Notes: generated by a model not told the origin, from the sequence alone. Shown: positions 1 to 8,717, counted from the first letter of the stretch. The stretch is 62,178 nucleotides of DNA from Verrucomicrobiaceae bacterium (GCA_021151605.1 JAGKWZ010000013.1:1-62178); one strand, 5' to 3'. Numbers and translations: made by a program.

Positions 1-3
1 CTG

Positions 4-135
4 AGGCTCCGATTGACCACCCCCAGAGCACCCTGCGACCACCCCAAAGGCTTCGATTGGCCACCCCTTGGGCACCCCGTGACTACCCTGAAGGCTGCGA
101 TTACCCACCTCCGAGGCTCTGGCAATACTGCCCAG
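4..135. repeat. Imperfect 44-bp tandem repeat at left edge
   Basis: Units begin at 4, 48 and 92, each opening with AGGCT-N-CGATT followed by a CCACCCC-like stretch. The first two copies are clearly related over 44 bp; the third decays after about 20 bp. The array may continue beyond the left edge of the window. It is non-coding, downstream of the TonB receptor gene. No function can be assigned. Confidence 0.6.
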
Positions 136-164
136 TCATGGTCCTCCTGCCGCCTTCAAAGAAC

Positions 165-186
165 GGCGCATGGGGGACCATGCGCC
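165..186 (-). terminator. Hairpin after TonB receptor gene
   Basis: A perfect 8-bp inverted repeat, GGCGCATG and CATGCGCC, with a 6-nt loop lies 10 bp past the stop codon of the minus-strand receptor gene. On the minus strand it is followed by a short T-rich stretch (GTTCTTTG) rather than a full T tract, so intrinsic termination is plausible but not certain. Confidence 0.45.
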
Positions 187-195
187 CTACCTTGT

Positions 196-2265
196 CTAAA
201 ACCGATACGTGAGCCGCAGTCTGAACATGCGCGGCTCGATGGGGTGGATGTGCGTGTCATTGGCGGCGGCTCGGCCTGGGGCTTGGCTTTCGTAGAAGTA
301 GGAGATGTCGTTGTCCTGACGGTTGAGCAGATTCAGGCAATCCACGGCGGCTTCCCAGTTTTTGAGTCGATAGCCGACGGTGGCATTCACCAGCACGCTG
401 TCGCGACCACGGACGGTGTCGGTTTCCTCCAGCGGGCTGTTGGCAAACATGCGGACGCGTGCTCCGGCGAACCAGCCGGTGTCATTCCCCTGCGCGCCGA
501 GATTGATGCCGCCGCTAAACATGATGGGGATGCTGTTTGGGATGTGATCCGCGCCTGCTGGGGCATCGATGAAACGAGCATGAGTCAGCGCCAGTTCGCC
601 ATCGACGCTGAACCATTTTTTTGGCCGCCAGTAACTGGCCAGTTCGATGCCGTAGCGCTCGGAGCCGGGGCCTGGTTCATTCGTGCCTGCATCGCCGACA
701 TAGACGAGTTCACTGTCGCTCTGGAGCCAGAAGAGGGACAGCGTGGTGGTCATGTCTTTCACCGCCTGGGTGCGCAGGCCGATCTCGGCGCCCATGGTTC
801 GGACGAGGGCATCAGCCGAGTTACGGCCTGCGGTCACGCCGCGTGCGTCGTTGCTGTGGAAGCCGGTGCCGAAGTTTAGATACAGCTCGGTCTGCTTCCA
901 CGGGCCAAAGACGGCGCTGAACTTCGGACTGAGGATGCCGGCGACTTCGGCATCCTGGCCGCCGACGGTGCTGTTTTGGGACTCGAAGTAATACAGGTCG
1001 CCACGCAGACCGACGACGGTTTTGAACCACGGCGTCCAGCGCGTGACGGCCTCGCCATACAAACCGACGCTGGACTCCAGGATGTCATCCTGACGGATGG
1101 TGGTGTGCCGTCTCCGCTGCTGCGTCTGCCAGAGGCCTATGCCATCGATCAAATCCGTGCGTGTCTGCAAACCGAGCGTGAGGTCTGACTGGATGCCCAT
1201 CAGCTCACGCTTTTCCCAGGTGCGTGAGGCCTGACCGCCGAAGACCCAGCGCTGTTCGGCCTGCTGGAATTGGTCGCCCGTGGGCAGGCCGGGATCGAGT
1301 TCATAAGTGAAGTTGGAGTAGAGATCGAGGATGTAATAGATGGCGTAAAGGTTTGCCCGCGTGACCACATCATCATCGCGCTGCTCAAAGGCCATGTTCA
1401 GGCTGTAGCGCTCGCTTTCACCACCTGCCGTCGGGTCCAGCGTGTCGTAACGACCCAGAGTGCCATCCTGAACCAGGGCCGAGGGTATCTGGTCCGTGCT
1501 CGTCCATGAGCCGCGATAGCCCATGAAGGTCACGGAGAGCTTCGTGTCGTCATCCGTCTTGAACCAGCGCAGCAGGCCGTTCCAGCGGCTGAACTCCTCA
1601 GGCTGCTGCCACGGGCCGTCGTAATAGTTGTACTCCAGCGCATAAGTCAGCCCCTGCTGCACGCCTTTCTCCTCATCCGCCGCCAGTGGTAGCGAGCCAG
1701 CGATCAGCGCGCGGTAGTAGTTGTACTCACCGAACTCCAGCTTCACGAGATTTTGCGGCAGCAGATCCCAGAGGAGGAAGTTCGCGCTGCCTGCGGTGGA
1801 CAGATCCCCATCCGCCGCTGTGTAGGTGCCCTTGGCATAATCCAGAGACTCCACCAGCTCTGGCAGCAGCGGATTCAGGTCCGTGTAACCCTGACCATGG
1901 GCGTGGGTCCGCATGTTCAGCGGCATCCCTTCCAGACTCATGGCAAAGTCGGTGCCGTGATCCAGATTGAAGCCACGCAGGAAATACTGGTTCGCCTTTC
2001 CCCCGCCCGCATGCTGCGTGGCGATCATCCCAGGGATCGCCTCCACGATCTCCCCGCGCCGGAGCAAGGGACGCGACAGGAAGTCCGCCTGTGTGGCATG
2101 ACCCTTCGACGCCGTGTCCGTCTTCCCCAGCAGATCCTCCGCTTTCCCTTCGATGACGATTTCCTCAAGCACTTCGGGTTTCGTGTCCGTGGTGGCAGGT
2201 GGTTGCTGAGCAAAAAGCGCCGGGTTCAAGGCCAGGGCTAGCAGGTAAAAGAGGCGGGATTTCAT
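196..2265 (-). CDS. TonB-dependent outer-membrane receptor
   Basis: A 689-residue outer-membrane receptor, expected to import a ligand using TonB energy. The chosen ATG opens a clean signal peptide (about residues 1-19, ending ALFA-QQ); an upstream in-frame ATG at 2316 would put 17 extra residues before it. The plug domain follows, with motifs such as YFLRGFNLDHGTDFA and a histidine-bearing THAHGQGYTDLN segment, then a long barrel ending in an aromatic residue (LRLTYRF). It is the last gene of the minus-strand run that begins with the cnrYXH-like cassette, about 60 bp downstream of the sigma factor gene. This suggests its expression depends on that sigma factor and that its substrate is a metal or metal complex. 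Family assignment is firm; the substrate is inference. Confidence 0.9.
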   Translation of the reverse strand: MKSRLFYLLALALNPALFAQQPPATTDTKPEVLEEIVIEGKAEDLLGKTDTASKGHATQADFLSRPLLRRGEIVEAIPGMIATQHAGGGKANQYFLRGFNLDHGTDFAMSLEGMPLNMRTHAHGQGYTDLNPLLPELVESLDYAKGTYTAADGDLSTAGSANFLLWDLLPQNLVKLEFGEYNYYRALIAGSLPLAADEEKGVQQGLTYALEYNYYDGPWQQPEEFSRWNGLLRWFKTDDDTKLSVTFMGYRGSWTSTDQIPSALVQDGTLGRYDTLDPTAGGESERYSLNMAFEQRDDDVVTRANLYAIYYILDLYSNFTYELDPGLPTGDQFQQAEQRWVFGGQASRTWEKRELMGIQSDLTLGLQTRTDLIDGIGLWQTQQRRRHTTIRQDDILESSVGLYGEAVTRWTPWFKTVVGLRGDLYYFESQNSTVGGQDAEVAGILSPKFSAVFGPWKQTELYLNFGTGFHSNDARGVTAGRNSADALVRTMGAEIGLRTQAVKDMTTTLSLFWLQSDSELVYVGDAGTNEPGPGSERYGIELASYWRPKKWFSVDGELALTHARFIDAPAGADHIPNSIPIMFSGGINLGAQGNDTGWFAGARVRMFANSPLEETDTVRGRDSVLVNATVGYRLKNWEAAVDCLNLLNRQDNDISYFYESQAPGRAAANDTHIHPIEPRMFRLRLTYRF

Positions 2266-2324
2266 GAGAGCGGGAGGTTGTCCGTTCATCAGACGACCTC
2301 CCGAGCGCGACCCCACAAAAGAGT

Positions 2325-2936
2325 TTAGCGCTCTTCATTCCACCACTGCATCAGCATCTGTCGTGCCCGGTAGAGACGGCCCTCGATGCCGCGCGCGGAG
2401 CAATTCAGCACGTCGGCGCACTCCTCGTGGCTCAGGCCTTCCATCGTAGTGAGCATCAGCACCGCGCGCAGTTTTTCCGGCAGCACGGCTAGCCCGCGCT
2501 CCAGCTTCTGCATCTCGCTCTGCCATTCGGCGCTGGCCGCAGGGCCATGCTTGGGGCACTCGGGTGAATGAGGCACCTCATCAAGGGCGATGGTGCTCTC
2601 ACGCTGACGTGTGGCACGAGTCTTGGCGCGATCCCGGCACAGGTTCAGCGCGATCTGATAAAGCCACGTCGAAAGCTTCGCGCGGCCTTCAAACTCCGGC
2701 AGCGCCTGCCATGCTCGCACAAAGGCATCCTGGCAGACTTCACGTGCATCTTCCGTGCAGCGCAGCCATCGGCAGCAGAAATGAAAGAGTCGCTCCTCAT
2801 GCTGCTGCACGATCCATGCAAAGGCCGTCATGTCGCCCGCCTGAGCGGCGCGGATCTTCTGCTGCTCCACACTTTCGTGAGTCGCAGCTTCCGGCTCCGA
2901 TAGCAGGAGATCAAGGCTCGCGGGTAAGGCTGTCAT
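2325..2936 (-). CDS. ECF sigma factor, CnrH-like
   Basis: A 203-residue sigma-70 family factor with only regions 2 and 4, as in extracytoplasmic-function sigma factors. Region 2 spans roughly residues 30-95 (CQDAFVRAWQALPEF, then STWLYQIALNLCRD). Region 4 spans about 140-195 (LPEKLRAVLMLTTMEGLSHEE, then GIEGRLYRARQML). The start overlaps the 3' end of the upstream sensor gene by 26 bp, implying translational coupling. In the cnrYXH system of Cupriavidus the same gene order places the sigma factor last, held inactive by the membrane anti-sigma factor and released by the metal-bound sensor. The likely target set includes the TonB receptor directly downstream. That regulation is inferred from order and homology. 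Confidence 0.9.
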   Translation of the reverse strand: MTALPASLDLLLSEPEAATHESVEQQKIRAAQAGDMTAFAWIVQQHEERLFHFCCRWLRCTEDAREVCQDAFVRAWQALPEFEGRAKLSTWLYQIALNLCRDRAKTRATRQRESTIALDEVPHSPECPKHGPAASAEWQSEMQKLERGLAVLPEKLRAVLMLTTMEGLSHEECADVLNCSARGIEGRLYRARQMLMQWWNEER

Positions 2937-3372
2937 GGGTCCACTCCAGCAGTCGTTTCGCCTGCGCGGGTCGCAGATGGCGTTTCATCGCAAAGAAATG
3001 CTCCAGCGTCATGCGTTGCAGATCGCCTTGGGATTTGTTGAGCCGTTCCAGGGCCGACTTAAGCCTCGCGTCGTTCACATTGGCTTCACCAATCGCCGCC
3101 GCCACCTCTAGTCCTGCGCTGCGGATTTCACCTTTCAGCCGCACGCGCTGCTGCTCAAACTCGGCTTCGATTGGCTCCAGGATCTCATGCTGCTCCGGCG
3201 TGATGTCGAGATGCTCATGCATCCACGCATGGAAGTCTGGCTCCGTTTGATCATGCGCATGACTTTCCCCATGGCGATGCAGCACCCAGTCGGTAACAAA
3301 CCATGCGGTTCCACCCGCCAGCACCACGGAGCAGAGCAAGGAAATCATGAGCCACTTCCAACGCGAGTTCAT
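2911..3372 (-). CDS. Periplasmic metal sensor, CnrX-like
   Basis: A 153-residue protein with one N-terminal membrane anchor (about 9-30) and a helical periplasmic domain. It aligns without gaps to CnrX as remembered. The HxxxH pair is H48/H52, the acidic ligand is E69 and the HxxxM pair is H125/M129. CnrX binds Ni/Co through H42, H46, E63, H119 and M123, so all five ligands are kept at a constant offset of six. A GDLQR-x-TL-x-H segment is also shared. The start ATG overlaps the upstream anti-sigma gene in an ATGA. The fold and metal binding are well supported; whether the ligand here is Ni, Co, Cu or Zn is unknown. Confidence 0.85.
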   Translation of the reverse strand: MNSRWKWLMISLLCSVVLAGGTAWFVTDWVLHRHGESHAHDQTEPDFHAWMHEHLDITPEQHEILEPIEAEFEQQRVRLKGEIRSAGLEVAAAIGEANVNDARLKSALERLNKSQGDLQRMTLEHFFAMKRHLRPAQAKRLLEWTHDSLTREP

Positions 3373-3644
3373 TTCGGCAGTCCCTCCCGGAAAAGTTTCA
3401 TCGGCGGTGGTGTGGTGTGCGTCGTGTCTCGCATGGCCATGGACCAGCACACCATCCCAGCCGTGATCACGCCGGAGATGGTCGCTAGAATCAACAGCCA
3501 CTGCACAAACGAGCGCAAGCGTTTCGCACGGCCATCATCCGACTTCACGCGCTCCATGATCGAACCTCCCAGTGATGCATGCATGGCCCCCGGCAATGCC
3601 GAGGCCGCGCGTTTGAGCATCTGGTTGAGGTCGTGTTCATTCAT
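3369..3644 (-). CDS. Small membrane anti-sigma factor, CnrY-like
   Basis: A 91-residue protein with a cytoplasmic N-terminal half (1-45, basic near the membrane), one transmembrane segment at about 46-68, and a short periplasmic tail. The chosen start gives the length and topology of CnrY (about 95 residues, single span), whose N-terminal helices bind CnrH. A longer frame to 3740 exists, but its extension shows no domain. Position supports the call: first gene of a three-gene run, ATGA-overlapping with the CnrX-like sensor, then the sigma factor. CnrY proteins diverge strongly, so the assignment rests mainly on topology and synteny. Confidence 0.7.
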   Translation of the reverse strand: MNEHDLNQMLKRAASALPGAMHASLGGSIMERVKSDDGRAKRLRSFVQWLLILATISGVITAGMVCWSMAMRDTTHTTPPPMKLFREGLPK

Positions 3645-3773
3645 GACTGGCGATGGTGCCGGATGATTGACCAAACTCAACCTGCTAGGATTACGCTGCA
3701 CCATGCCGTCCGTTTGGTTTTTTGTGCTCTTGTTTGGCAAGCGCTGAGAAGAGTCGTATCACACGGATTGCTG

Positions 3774-5450
3774 ATGCCGACTTTTCCCCAATCTGCCCGA
3801 TCTGCTCTCCTCCGCCTGTGGCGCGTGGGACTGCTGGTGGTGGCAGTGTGGGTGATCCGTGAGTCGGTGCATACTCGCGAGAGGCTGGAGGCGGCGGCGG
3901 CATTGACTCCGGAGCGGTTGCGGGATTTTTTTCCTGAAATCGCCGGCCTGGGTGAGGCGAACCCGGCGAATGGCTGGCGGACCGCGCTGGATGGGGCTGG
4001 GGAATCGCTCGGCTTTGTGACCACGACGGCACCGGAGTCGGACAAGGTCATTGGCTATTCCGGTCCAACGAACAGCCTGCTGGTCTTTGATAAGAAGGGT
4101 GTGCTGACGGGCCTGCGGCTGCTGAAGAGCCACGATACAACGGAGCATGTGGCGGAGGTGGTGGCTGACCGGAAGTTCTTCACACAGTTTCACGGGATGA
4201 AGCCGGGATCGCCTGCGCCAGAGCCGCTTCATGCCGTGAGCGGTGCCACACTGACGAGCACGGCGATCTCGCAAGGAGTGCTGGAGAAGCTGGGCCGGGC
4301 TTCCGGGACTTCGCTACGCTTTCCTGAGGAGATCACACTGGAAGAGGTGCGGCGGCTGGAGCCGGCGGCGGTGAATCTAGTTCGCGTGAAATCGCCGCGT
4401 GGCGGGTTTGAGGTGCTGGATGCGAATGGGAAAAAGATCGCGCTCGCGGTGCGGACATCGCCCGTTTCAGATGCGGTGGTGGGCTACAAGGGACCGACGG
4501 ATACGCTGATGCTGTTGGATGCGGAGGGGGGAAAGCTGAAGCGGATCGCCCTGCGCAAGAGTTTTGATTCGAAGCGCTATGTGGCGTACGTGACAGGGGA
4601 TGACTATTTCCTGAACCTCTTCAATGAAAGCACGCTGGAGCGACTGGCGGACATGGACTTCAAAGAGGCGAAGGTGGAGGGGGTGTCAGGTGCCACGGAG
4701 ACCAGCTGGAGTGTGGCGGAGAGTCTGAAGCTGCGAGCTAAGAGTTTGATAGCGGAACGTCCTGCGGGCTGGCTGAGGGAGATCCACTGGCGCTGGCAGG
4801 ATACGGGGCATCTGGCGGTGCTGGTGTCCGCAATGATCATGGCTTTCACGCGGCTGCGCGGCGTGGCATGGCTGCGGCACGCCCATCATGCGCTGCTGGT
4901 GGTCTACGGGGGGTTCATCGCGAGTGAGCTATTATCCCAGGGGCTTCTGGCTGGCTGGGCAGCCCATGGGACTCCGTGGCGTAGTGCTCCGGGCTTATTG
5001 CTGCTCGCCGCAGTGGCTCTGCTAGGGCCGGTGATCAGCAGCAAGCAGCTTTACTGTCACCATATATGCCCGCATGGGGCGCTGCAGCAGTTGTTGGCTC
5101 GGCGTGTCGGGTGGCAGTGGCGTGTTTCGCCAAGGCTGGAACGCTGGCTGACGCGGCTGCCCTTAGTTTTGCTCAGCTTCGTTTTCCTGAGTGTGGTCAG
5201 TGGCTGGGCGGTGGACCTGAACGCATTGGAGCCATTCGATGCTTATTCCTTCCGCGTAGCCGGCTGGGCGAGCTTGGGAATCGCGGTGCTGGGGCTGATC
5301 GCCTCACTTTTCCAGCCGCTGGCTTACTGTAAGTACGGCTGCCCGACGGGAGCGCTTTTTAAACTGATCCGCTTCACTGGTGATGCAGACCGTCTCGGAG
5401 TGAGGGATTGGGCGGCAGCGCTGTTGCTAGTCACTGCCGCCCTGATTTGA
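3774..5450 (+). CDS. NosR-like flavinylated membrane electron-transfer protein
   Basis: A 558-residue inner-membrane protein. After an N-terminal anchor (about 11-28) come two periplasmic FMN-binding domains, each with an SGAT motif (156-159 and 305-308) of the kind in which the threonine is covalently flavinylated by ApbE. The C-terminal half is a polytopic NosR/NapH-like module with two CxxxCP motifs (C428/C432 and C519/C523). NosR itself carries one FMN domain and C-terminal 4Fe-4S ferredoxin sites; here there are two FMN domains in tandem and no ferredoxin domain. It is divergent from the cnrYXH-like cassette across 129 bp, so the two may share regulation. It probably passes electrons across the membrane to a periplasmic acceptor. 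The acceptor is unknown. Confidence 0.8.
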   Translation: MPTFPQSARSALLRLWRVGLLVVAVWVIRESVHTRERLEAAAALTPERLRDFFPEIAGLGEANPANGWRTALDGAGESLGFVTTTAPESDKVIGYSGPTNSLLVFDKKGVLTGLRLLKSHDTTEHVAEVVADRKFFTQFHGMKPGSPAPEPLHAVSGATLTSTAISQGVLEKLGRASGTSLRFPEEITLEEVRRLEPAAVNLVRVKSPRGGFEVLDANGKKIALAVRTSPVSDAVVGYKGPTDTLMLLDAEGGKLKRIALRKSFDSKRYVAYVTGDDYFLNLFNESTLERLADMDFKEAKVEGVSGATETSWSVAESLKLRAKSLIAERPAGWLREIHWRWQDTGHLAVLVSAMIMAFTRLRGVAWLRHAHHALLVVYGGFIASELLSQGLLAGWAAHGTPWRSAPGLLLLAAVALLGPVISSKQLYCHHICPHGALQQLLARRVGWQWRVSPRLERWLTRLPLVLLSFVFLSVVSGWAVDLNALEPFDAYSFRVAGWASLGIAVLGLIASLFQPLAYCKYGCPTGALFKLIRFTGDADRLGVRDWAAALLLVTAALI

Positions 5451-5462
5451 GAAGCTACCTTG

Positions 5463-6041
5463 TTACTGACCACCAGCGGCTTTGGCTTGGGCCTGGCTTT
5501 CAGCGGATAGGCGGGAGAGTGGTACCTGGAAGACTTCACCATTGGCGGCCATTTTCAGTAGGACGTCACCATTTTTCATGCCGACAAAGGATGCCTGGAT
5601 GGCCTTGCCATCGCTGCTGGTCCAAGTCTGAACGCCACCCATGGCGGCTGGGGCTGCGGCCGGAGCTGCTGGGGCACTTCCACCGCCAGTGAGAGAGGCT
5701 CCGTCTTTGATCCAGGTTTCCAGGGCGGTGACTTCGGCAGGAGTCAGGCGGTTTTTGCCCTTGGGAGGCATCACTTCATCGTCGTCATCGGCCAGTTTGA
5801 CGGAGAGAAACAGCGTGCTCTTGGCGGGGTCACCTGGCACGATGTGACCACCAGGTTTGATGACCTCAGCAAGCTTTTCGGGGGTATCGAGGGCAACATC
5901 GCCCTTTTCCTTGCCCTTGCTCACCGCGTGGCAGGCATAGCATTTCTGGGTGAAGATGGGCTTGATGTCTTTCGTGAAGTCCACAGCGGATGCGGACATG
6001 ACACTGAGGAGGACGAGGGCGGCGGCTTTGGGGAGGTTCAT
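5463..6041 (-). CDS. Secreted Planctomycete-type cytochrome c with SHD1-like domain
   Basis: A 192-residue exported protein. A signal peptide (about 1-19) precedes a Planctomycete-type cytochrome c domain with C34-xx-C37-H38 and the usual downstream MPP segment (EVMPPKG) that supplies the axial methionine. After an Ala/Pro linker, residues about 138-185 resemble the SLA1-homology-like SHD1 domain (W-x-SSDGK, then PLSRLS), often found at the end of PVC secreted proteins. It converges with the NosR-like gene (13 bp apart), so a redox link between them is possible but unproven. The next gene is divergent across about 120 bp. Confidence 0.85.
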   Translation of the reverse strand: MNLPKAAALVLLSVMSASAVDFTKDIKPIFTQKCYACHAVSKGKEKGDVALDTPEKLAEVIKPGGHIVPGDPAKSTLFLSVKLADDDDEVMPPKGKNRLTPAEVTALETWIKDGASLTGGGSAPAAPAAAPAAMGGVQTWTSSDGKAIQASFVGMKNGDVLLKMAANGEVFQVPLSRLSAESQAQAKAAGGQ

Positions 6042-6162
6042 GAAAAAAGAAATTTATCAAAGGGCAGGCATTGATGGCAAGCTCAGTGTTGATATTCAGC
6101 CCTTGTCAAACGCAGCAGGCCTGCGAGACTTGGCCCGATTTTTTCTCACAATCAGCTGTCTC

Positions 6163-8409
6163 ATGCCGGAACCAAGTCTTTTCAGGCACTACCTTATCGT
6201 TCAAAACGCGGACGGTAACAACGTGGAGCTGACCCGCGATGCGGATCAGGTAAATGTGCTCGGCTTTGACACCCGGCGGGTGGAGTTTGTCCACTGCCAT
6301 GTCTTGCTCGAGCCACTGGCAGATCGCGCTGCTTTCGAAGACGGATGCCGGAAGCTTCAAAAGTCCGGTCATCCCCTGCTGGCGCGACTCGTGGACTTTG
6401 GTGAGGATGAAGGGAATCCGTTTTACATCACGAGCAATGTCGATGGGGAATCGCTGGGAGGCTACTTGGCGAGACAAACAGAACTGCCGGTTTGGCTCGC
6501 AGTGACGCTGGCCTGCCGTGCCTTGGAGGCTGCGGCTGCTTTTTGCGAGCGGGCAGACGCCATGCCAGTAGATCCCCTGGAACGCCTGCGTGTGCTGCAG
6601 ACCAGCCCCAAGGAAGTCCTCATTCAGTTGGCCGACTACACCCTGATCTCATCGTCCGCCAAGAGGGCTTTTGCATTGAAGGCCGCCTTTGAAAAGCAGG
6701 CGAACTTTCTGCGGAATTTCCTGGTCGATAAGGCCCGTGGTTCATCGAACTCAGACGCATCTTTGCCAGCCGCAGACTTCAGCGAGCTTTTGATTGCCTG
6801 CCTCAGCTCTGCGGGGGCAGATGCGGTACCTGCGATGAGAAACCTCTCCGAGATTTTGGCGAAGCTGATGCCTGAGTCTCTGGCTGGGGAGATCCCCACG
6901 GCTCAAAAACCGCGTGCTCTTCTGGCACCGCAATTGGCTGGATATCAGGAAGTTGCACGGGCGCTGGTGAATCGTGTGCGCATCCAGAGCCAGCGTCTCG
7001 ACATGGCGAATCCATACGCCATGCGCGGCACCCTGACAAAGACCGGGCGTGGAGTGCTGGTGGAGCAGGTGCCGCCAGCGCGCCTTGCTGCTGAAGTCGT
7101 ATTTTTGGCGGACGAAAAAGTACTCAAGCTTGACCAGAGACGTGACTTAAATGGCATCGTGCCATTGGCGCTACTCCAAGACTCAGAGGGCCTCGTTTGC
7201 ATGGCAGAGGAGGTCGCGGAGGGAGTCACTCTAGCGGATCTGCTACGCGAGCGGCGAGCGTTGGATGTCCATGAAACCTACCTCGTGCTCGCTGGGCTGG
7301 ATGCCGCGCTCGCCCAGGTCCAAAGATCCGGTATCGAGGTGCAGCGGCTTCGGCTGGAGGACATCTACCTGCTCACTGGCTTCCCGCGAGAGGACGCTCG
7401 TAGTGCAAAGCTCCTGCTCACCAAACTCACAGACTGGCCCGCCTTCTCCATCATGCTTCGCGCCCATCCTACGCTTGCTGCGATGGCGGGACGTGGAACA
7501 GATCCTGCCGTGCTACTGCCACCCAAGCCGGGCAGCGCTGGCGCTGATCTTTGGGATGCGTCCTGGCTTTCTGCCCTGGGTCGCTTCCTACTCGGCCTGG
7601 AGATGCTGCCTGGGGCTGCCATATCGGCTCCGGGGCGGAATCCAGAAGTGGAGACAGTGGCGCGTCTGTTCGATGAGGAACTTTCGAAAGGGCGCGAAGG
7701 GGGCAATACCAAACGGGCCGACTTTCTCGCACGCTATGCGCGGATTGTGCATCATCACGATCTCGTCAAGCCAGTGGATCACTCATTGACTGAGCCGCTG
7801 CACATCGTGAAGCCAAAGGTTCAACGACAGAAATCAGCCCCACTTCAACAGGAGGTGATTACCTCTTCGCCCTCTGGACCAAGGGCCAGCGCACCACTGC
7901 CATTGACCACAGGATTGCCAGCCGCCGGGGTGGGTGACCGTGTAAGCGTCGGTTTTGCTGAGCTGCTTTTTCGTGGCACCAGTGAAACAGCACCGGTTTC
8001 TGGACCGGACTGGGCAAAAACGGCCGCAGATGCACCTCCGACCATTCATGCCAATGAGGCGCTTCTACCGCCGGATGATTTCGTTCCCTTCTGGCTACGC
8101 GCGGCGGTTTTCATAGGCGGATCCATGATTCTCGGTGGTGTCTTCGCCCATCTGTCTGGTGAGGCGACTTGGCAAAAAATGACTCATCCACCTGCAGTGA
8201 AGCCTATCACCGCAGACGCTAAAGCCAGCCCCAGTGTCCCCAAAGTCAAGCCACCAGCAAAGGCTGAGGCAGTGCCGAAAGCTATCCCGATAACCGTACC
8301 TCAGGCGGCCCCGCCTCCCGCCATTCAAGGTTCCGGGAGCAGTCTGCTGAAGCCACCTCAGAGCGGCCTTAAAGAGCAGATTCTCGACTTGCCGCCCCCA
8401 GCGCGCTGA
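6163..8409 (+). CDS. Membrane-anchored protein with two degenerate kinase-like domains
   Basis: About 748 residues from the ATG at 6163. An earlier in-frame ATG at 6040 would overlap the divergent cytochrome start, and the sequence between looks non-coding. The N-terminal part contains HPLLARLVDFGEDEG followed by YITSNVDGESLGGYL, the pattern of a kinase N-lobe and hinge. A second kinase-like domain in the middle has EEVAEGVTLADLL as hinge and VQRLRLEDIYLL where HRDLKPENILL would stand; TDWPAF replaces DFG. Catalytic Asp and DFG are thus absent or altered, so both look like pseudokinases. One transmembrane span lies at about 643-664, followed by a Pro/Lys-rich tail. A scaffold or regulatory role is likely; nothing more specific can be said. 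Confidence 0.65.
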   Translation: MPEPSLFRHYLIVQNADGNNVELTRDADQVNVLGFDTRRVEFVHCHVLLEPLADRAAFEDGCRKLQKSGHPLLARLVDFGEDEGNPFYITSNVDGESLGGYLARQTELPVWLAVTLACRALEAAAAFCERADAMPVDPLERLRVLQTSPKEVLIQLADYTLISSSAKRAFALKAAFEKQANFLRNFLVDKARGSSNSDASLPAADFSELLIACLSSAGADAVPAMRNLSEILAKLMPESLAGEIPTAQKPRALLAPQLAGYQEVARALVNRVRIQSQRLDMANPYAMRGTLTKTGRGVLVEQVPPARLAAEVVFLADEKVLKLDQRRDLNGIVPLALLQDSEGLVCMAEEVAEGVTLADLLRERRALDVHETYLVLAGLDAALAQVQRSGIEVQRLRLEDIYLLTGFPREDARSAKLLLTKLTDWPAFSIMLRAHPTLAAMAGRGTDPAVLLPPKPGSAGADLWDASWLSALGRFLLGLEMLPGAAISAPGRNPEVETVARLFDEELSKGREGGNTKRADFLARYARIVHHHDLVKPVDHSLTEPLHIVKPKVQRQKSAPLQQEVITSSPSGPRASAPLPLTTGLPAAGVGDRVSVGFAELLFRGTSETAPVSGPDWAKTAADAPPTIHANEALLPPDDFVPFWLRAAVFIGGSMILGGVFAHLSGEATWQKMTHPPAVKPITADAKASPSVPKVKPPAKAEAVPKAIPITVPQAAPPPAIQGSGSSLLKPPQSGLKEQILDLPPPAR

Positions 8410-8546
8410 TCCTAGGTCTGGTTACTTTCCTGCCGCAGACTGATTTGCCTGTTTGCAAACTTCGGGTTCGTTGTTATTTCTCAGATATTCCATGAGCCCC
8501 TGAACAAGGCCATGTGAACAACAACAAACACAACGAACATCACATC

Positions 8547-8657
8547 ATGAAATACGCCCTCCTCGCTCTCGCAGCTTCGGTCTTCGCCGGCGGCATCGTC
8601 TCCTGCGCTTCCAAGCCACCACCACCACCTCCAGCTCCGATCCAGGCGACCAAGTAA
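8547..8657 (+). CDS. Tiny proline-rich lipoprotein
   Basis: A 36-residue peptide with a signal sequence and a lipobox-like IVSC at residues 17-20, followed by a short mature part of six prolines and a few polar residues. Too short for standard length filters. The ATG, the hydrophobic run and the cysteine are all visible, and a second small lipoprotein gene follows 60 bp on, so a real gene is likely. Function unknown. Confidence 0.6.
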   Translation: MKYALLALAASVFAGGIVSCASKPPPPPPAPIQATK

Positions 8658-8717
8658 GCTATAGGGCTCTTGAGCCCATGGCTTCGTAGCTCAAGCGTTA
8701 CCAACCGACTCTTATCT

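Noticed and set aside
13..879. A 288-codon plus-strand frame over the 3' part of the TonB receptor gene
   Set aside because: It is antisense to a clear receptor gene, has no recognisable domain and follows from high third-position GC.
5950..6162. N-terminal extension of the pseudokinase gene to the far upstream ATG
   Set aside because: It would run across the start and first 30 codons of the divergent cytochrome gene, and the extra residues have no domain character.
6042..6162. Sigma-70 promoter for the cytochrome gene based on a TTGACA on the minus strand
   Set aside because: No acceptable -10 box lies 16-18 bp downstream of it.
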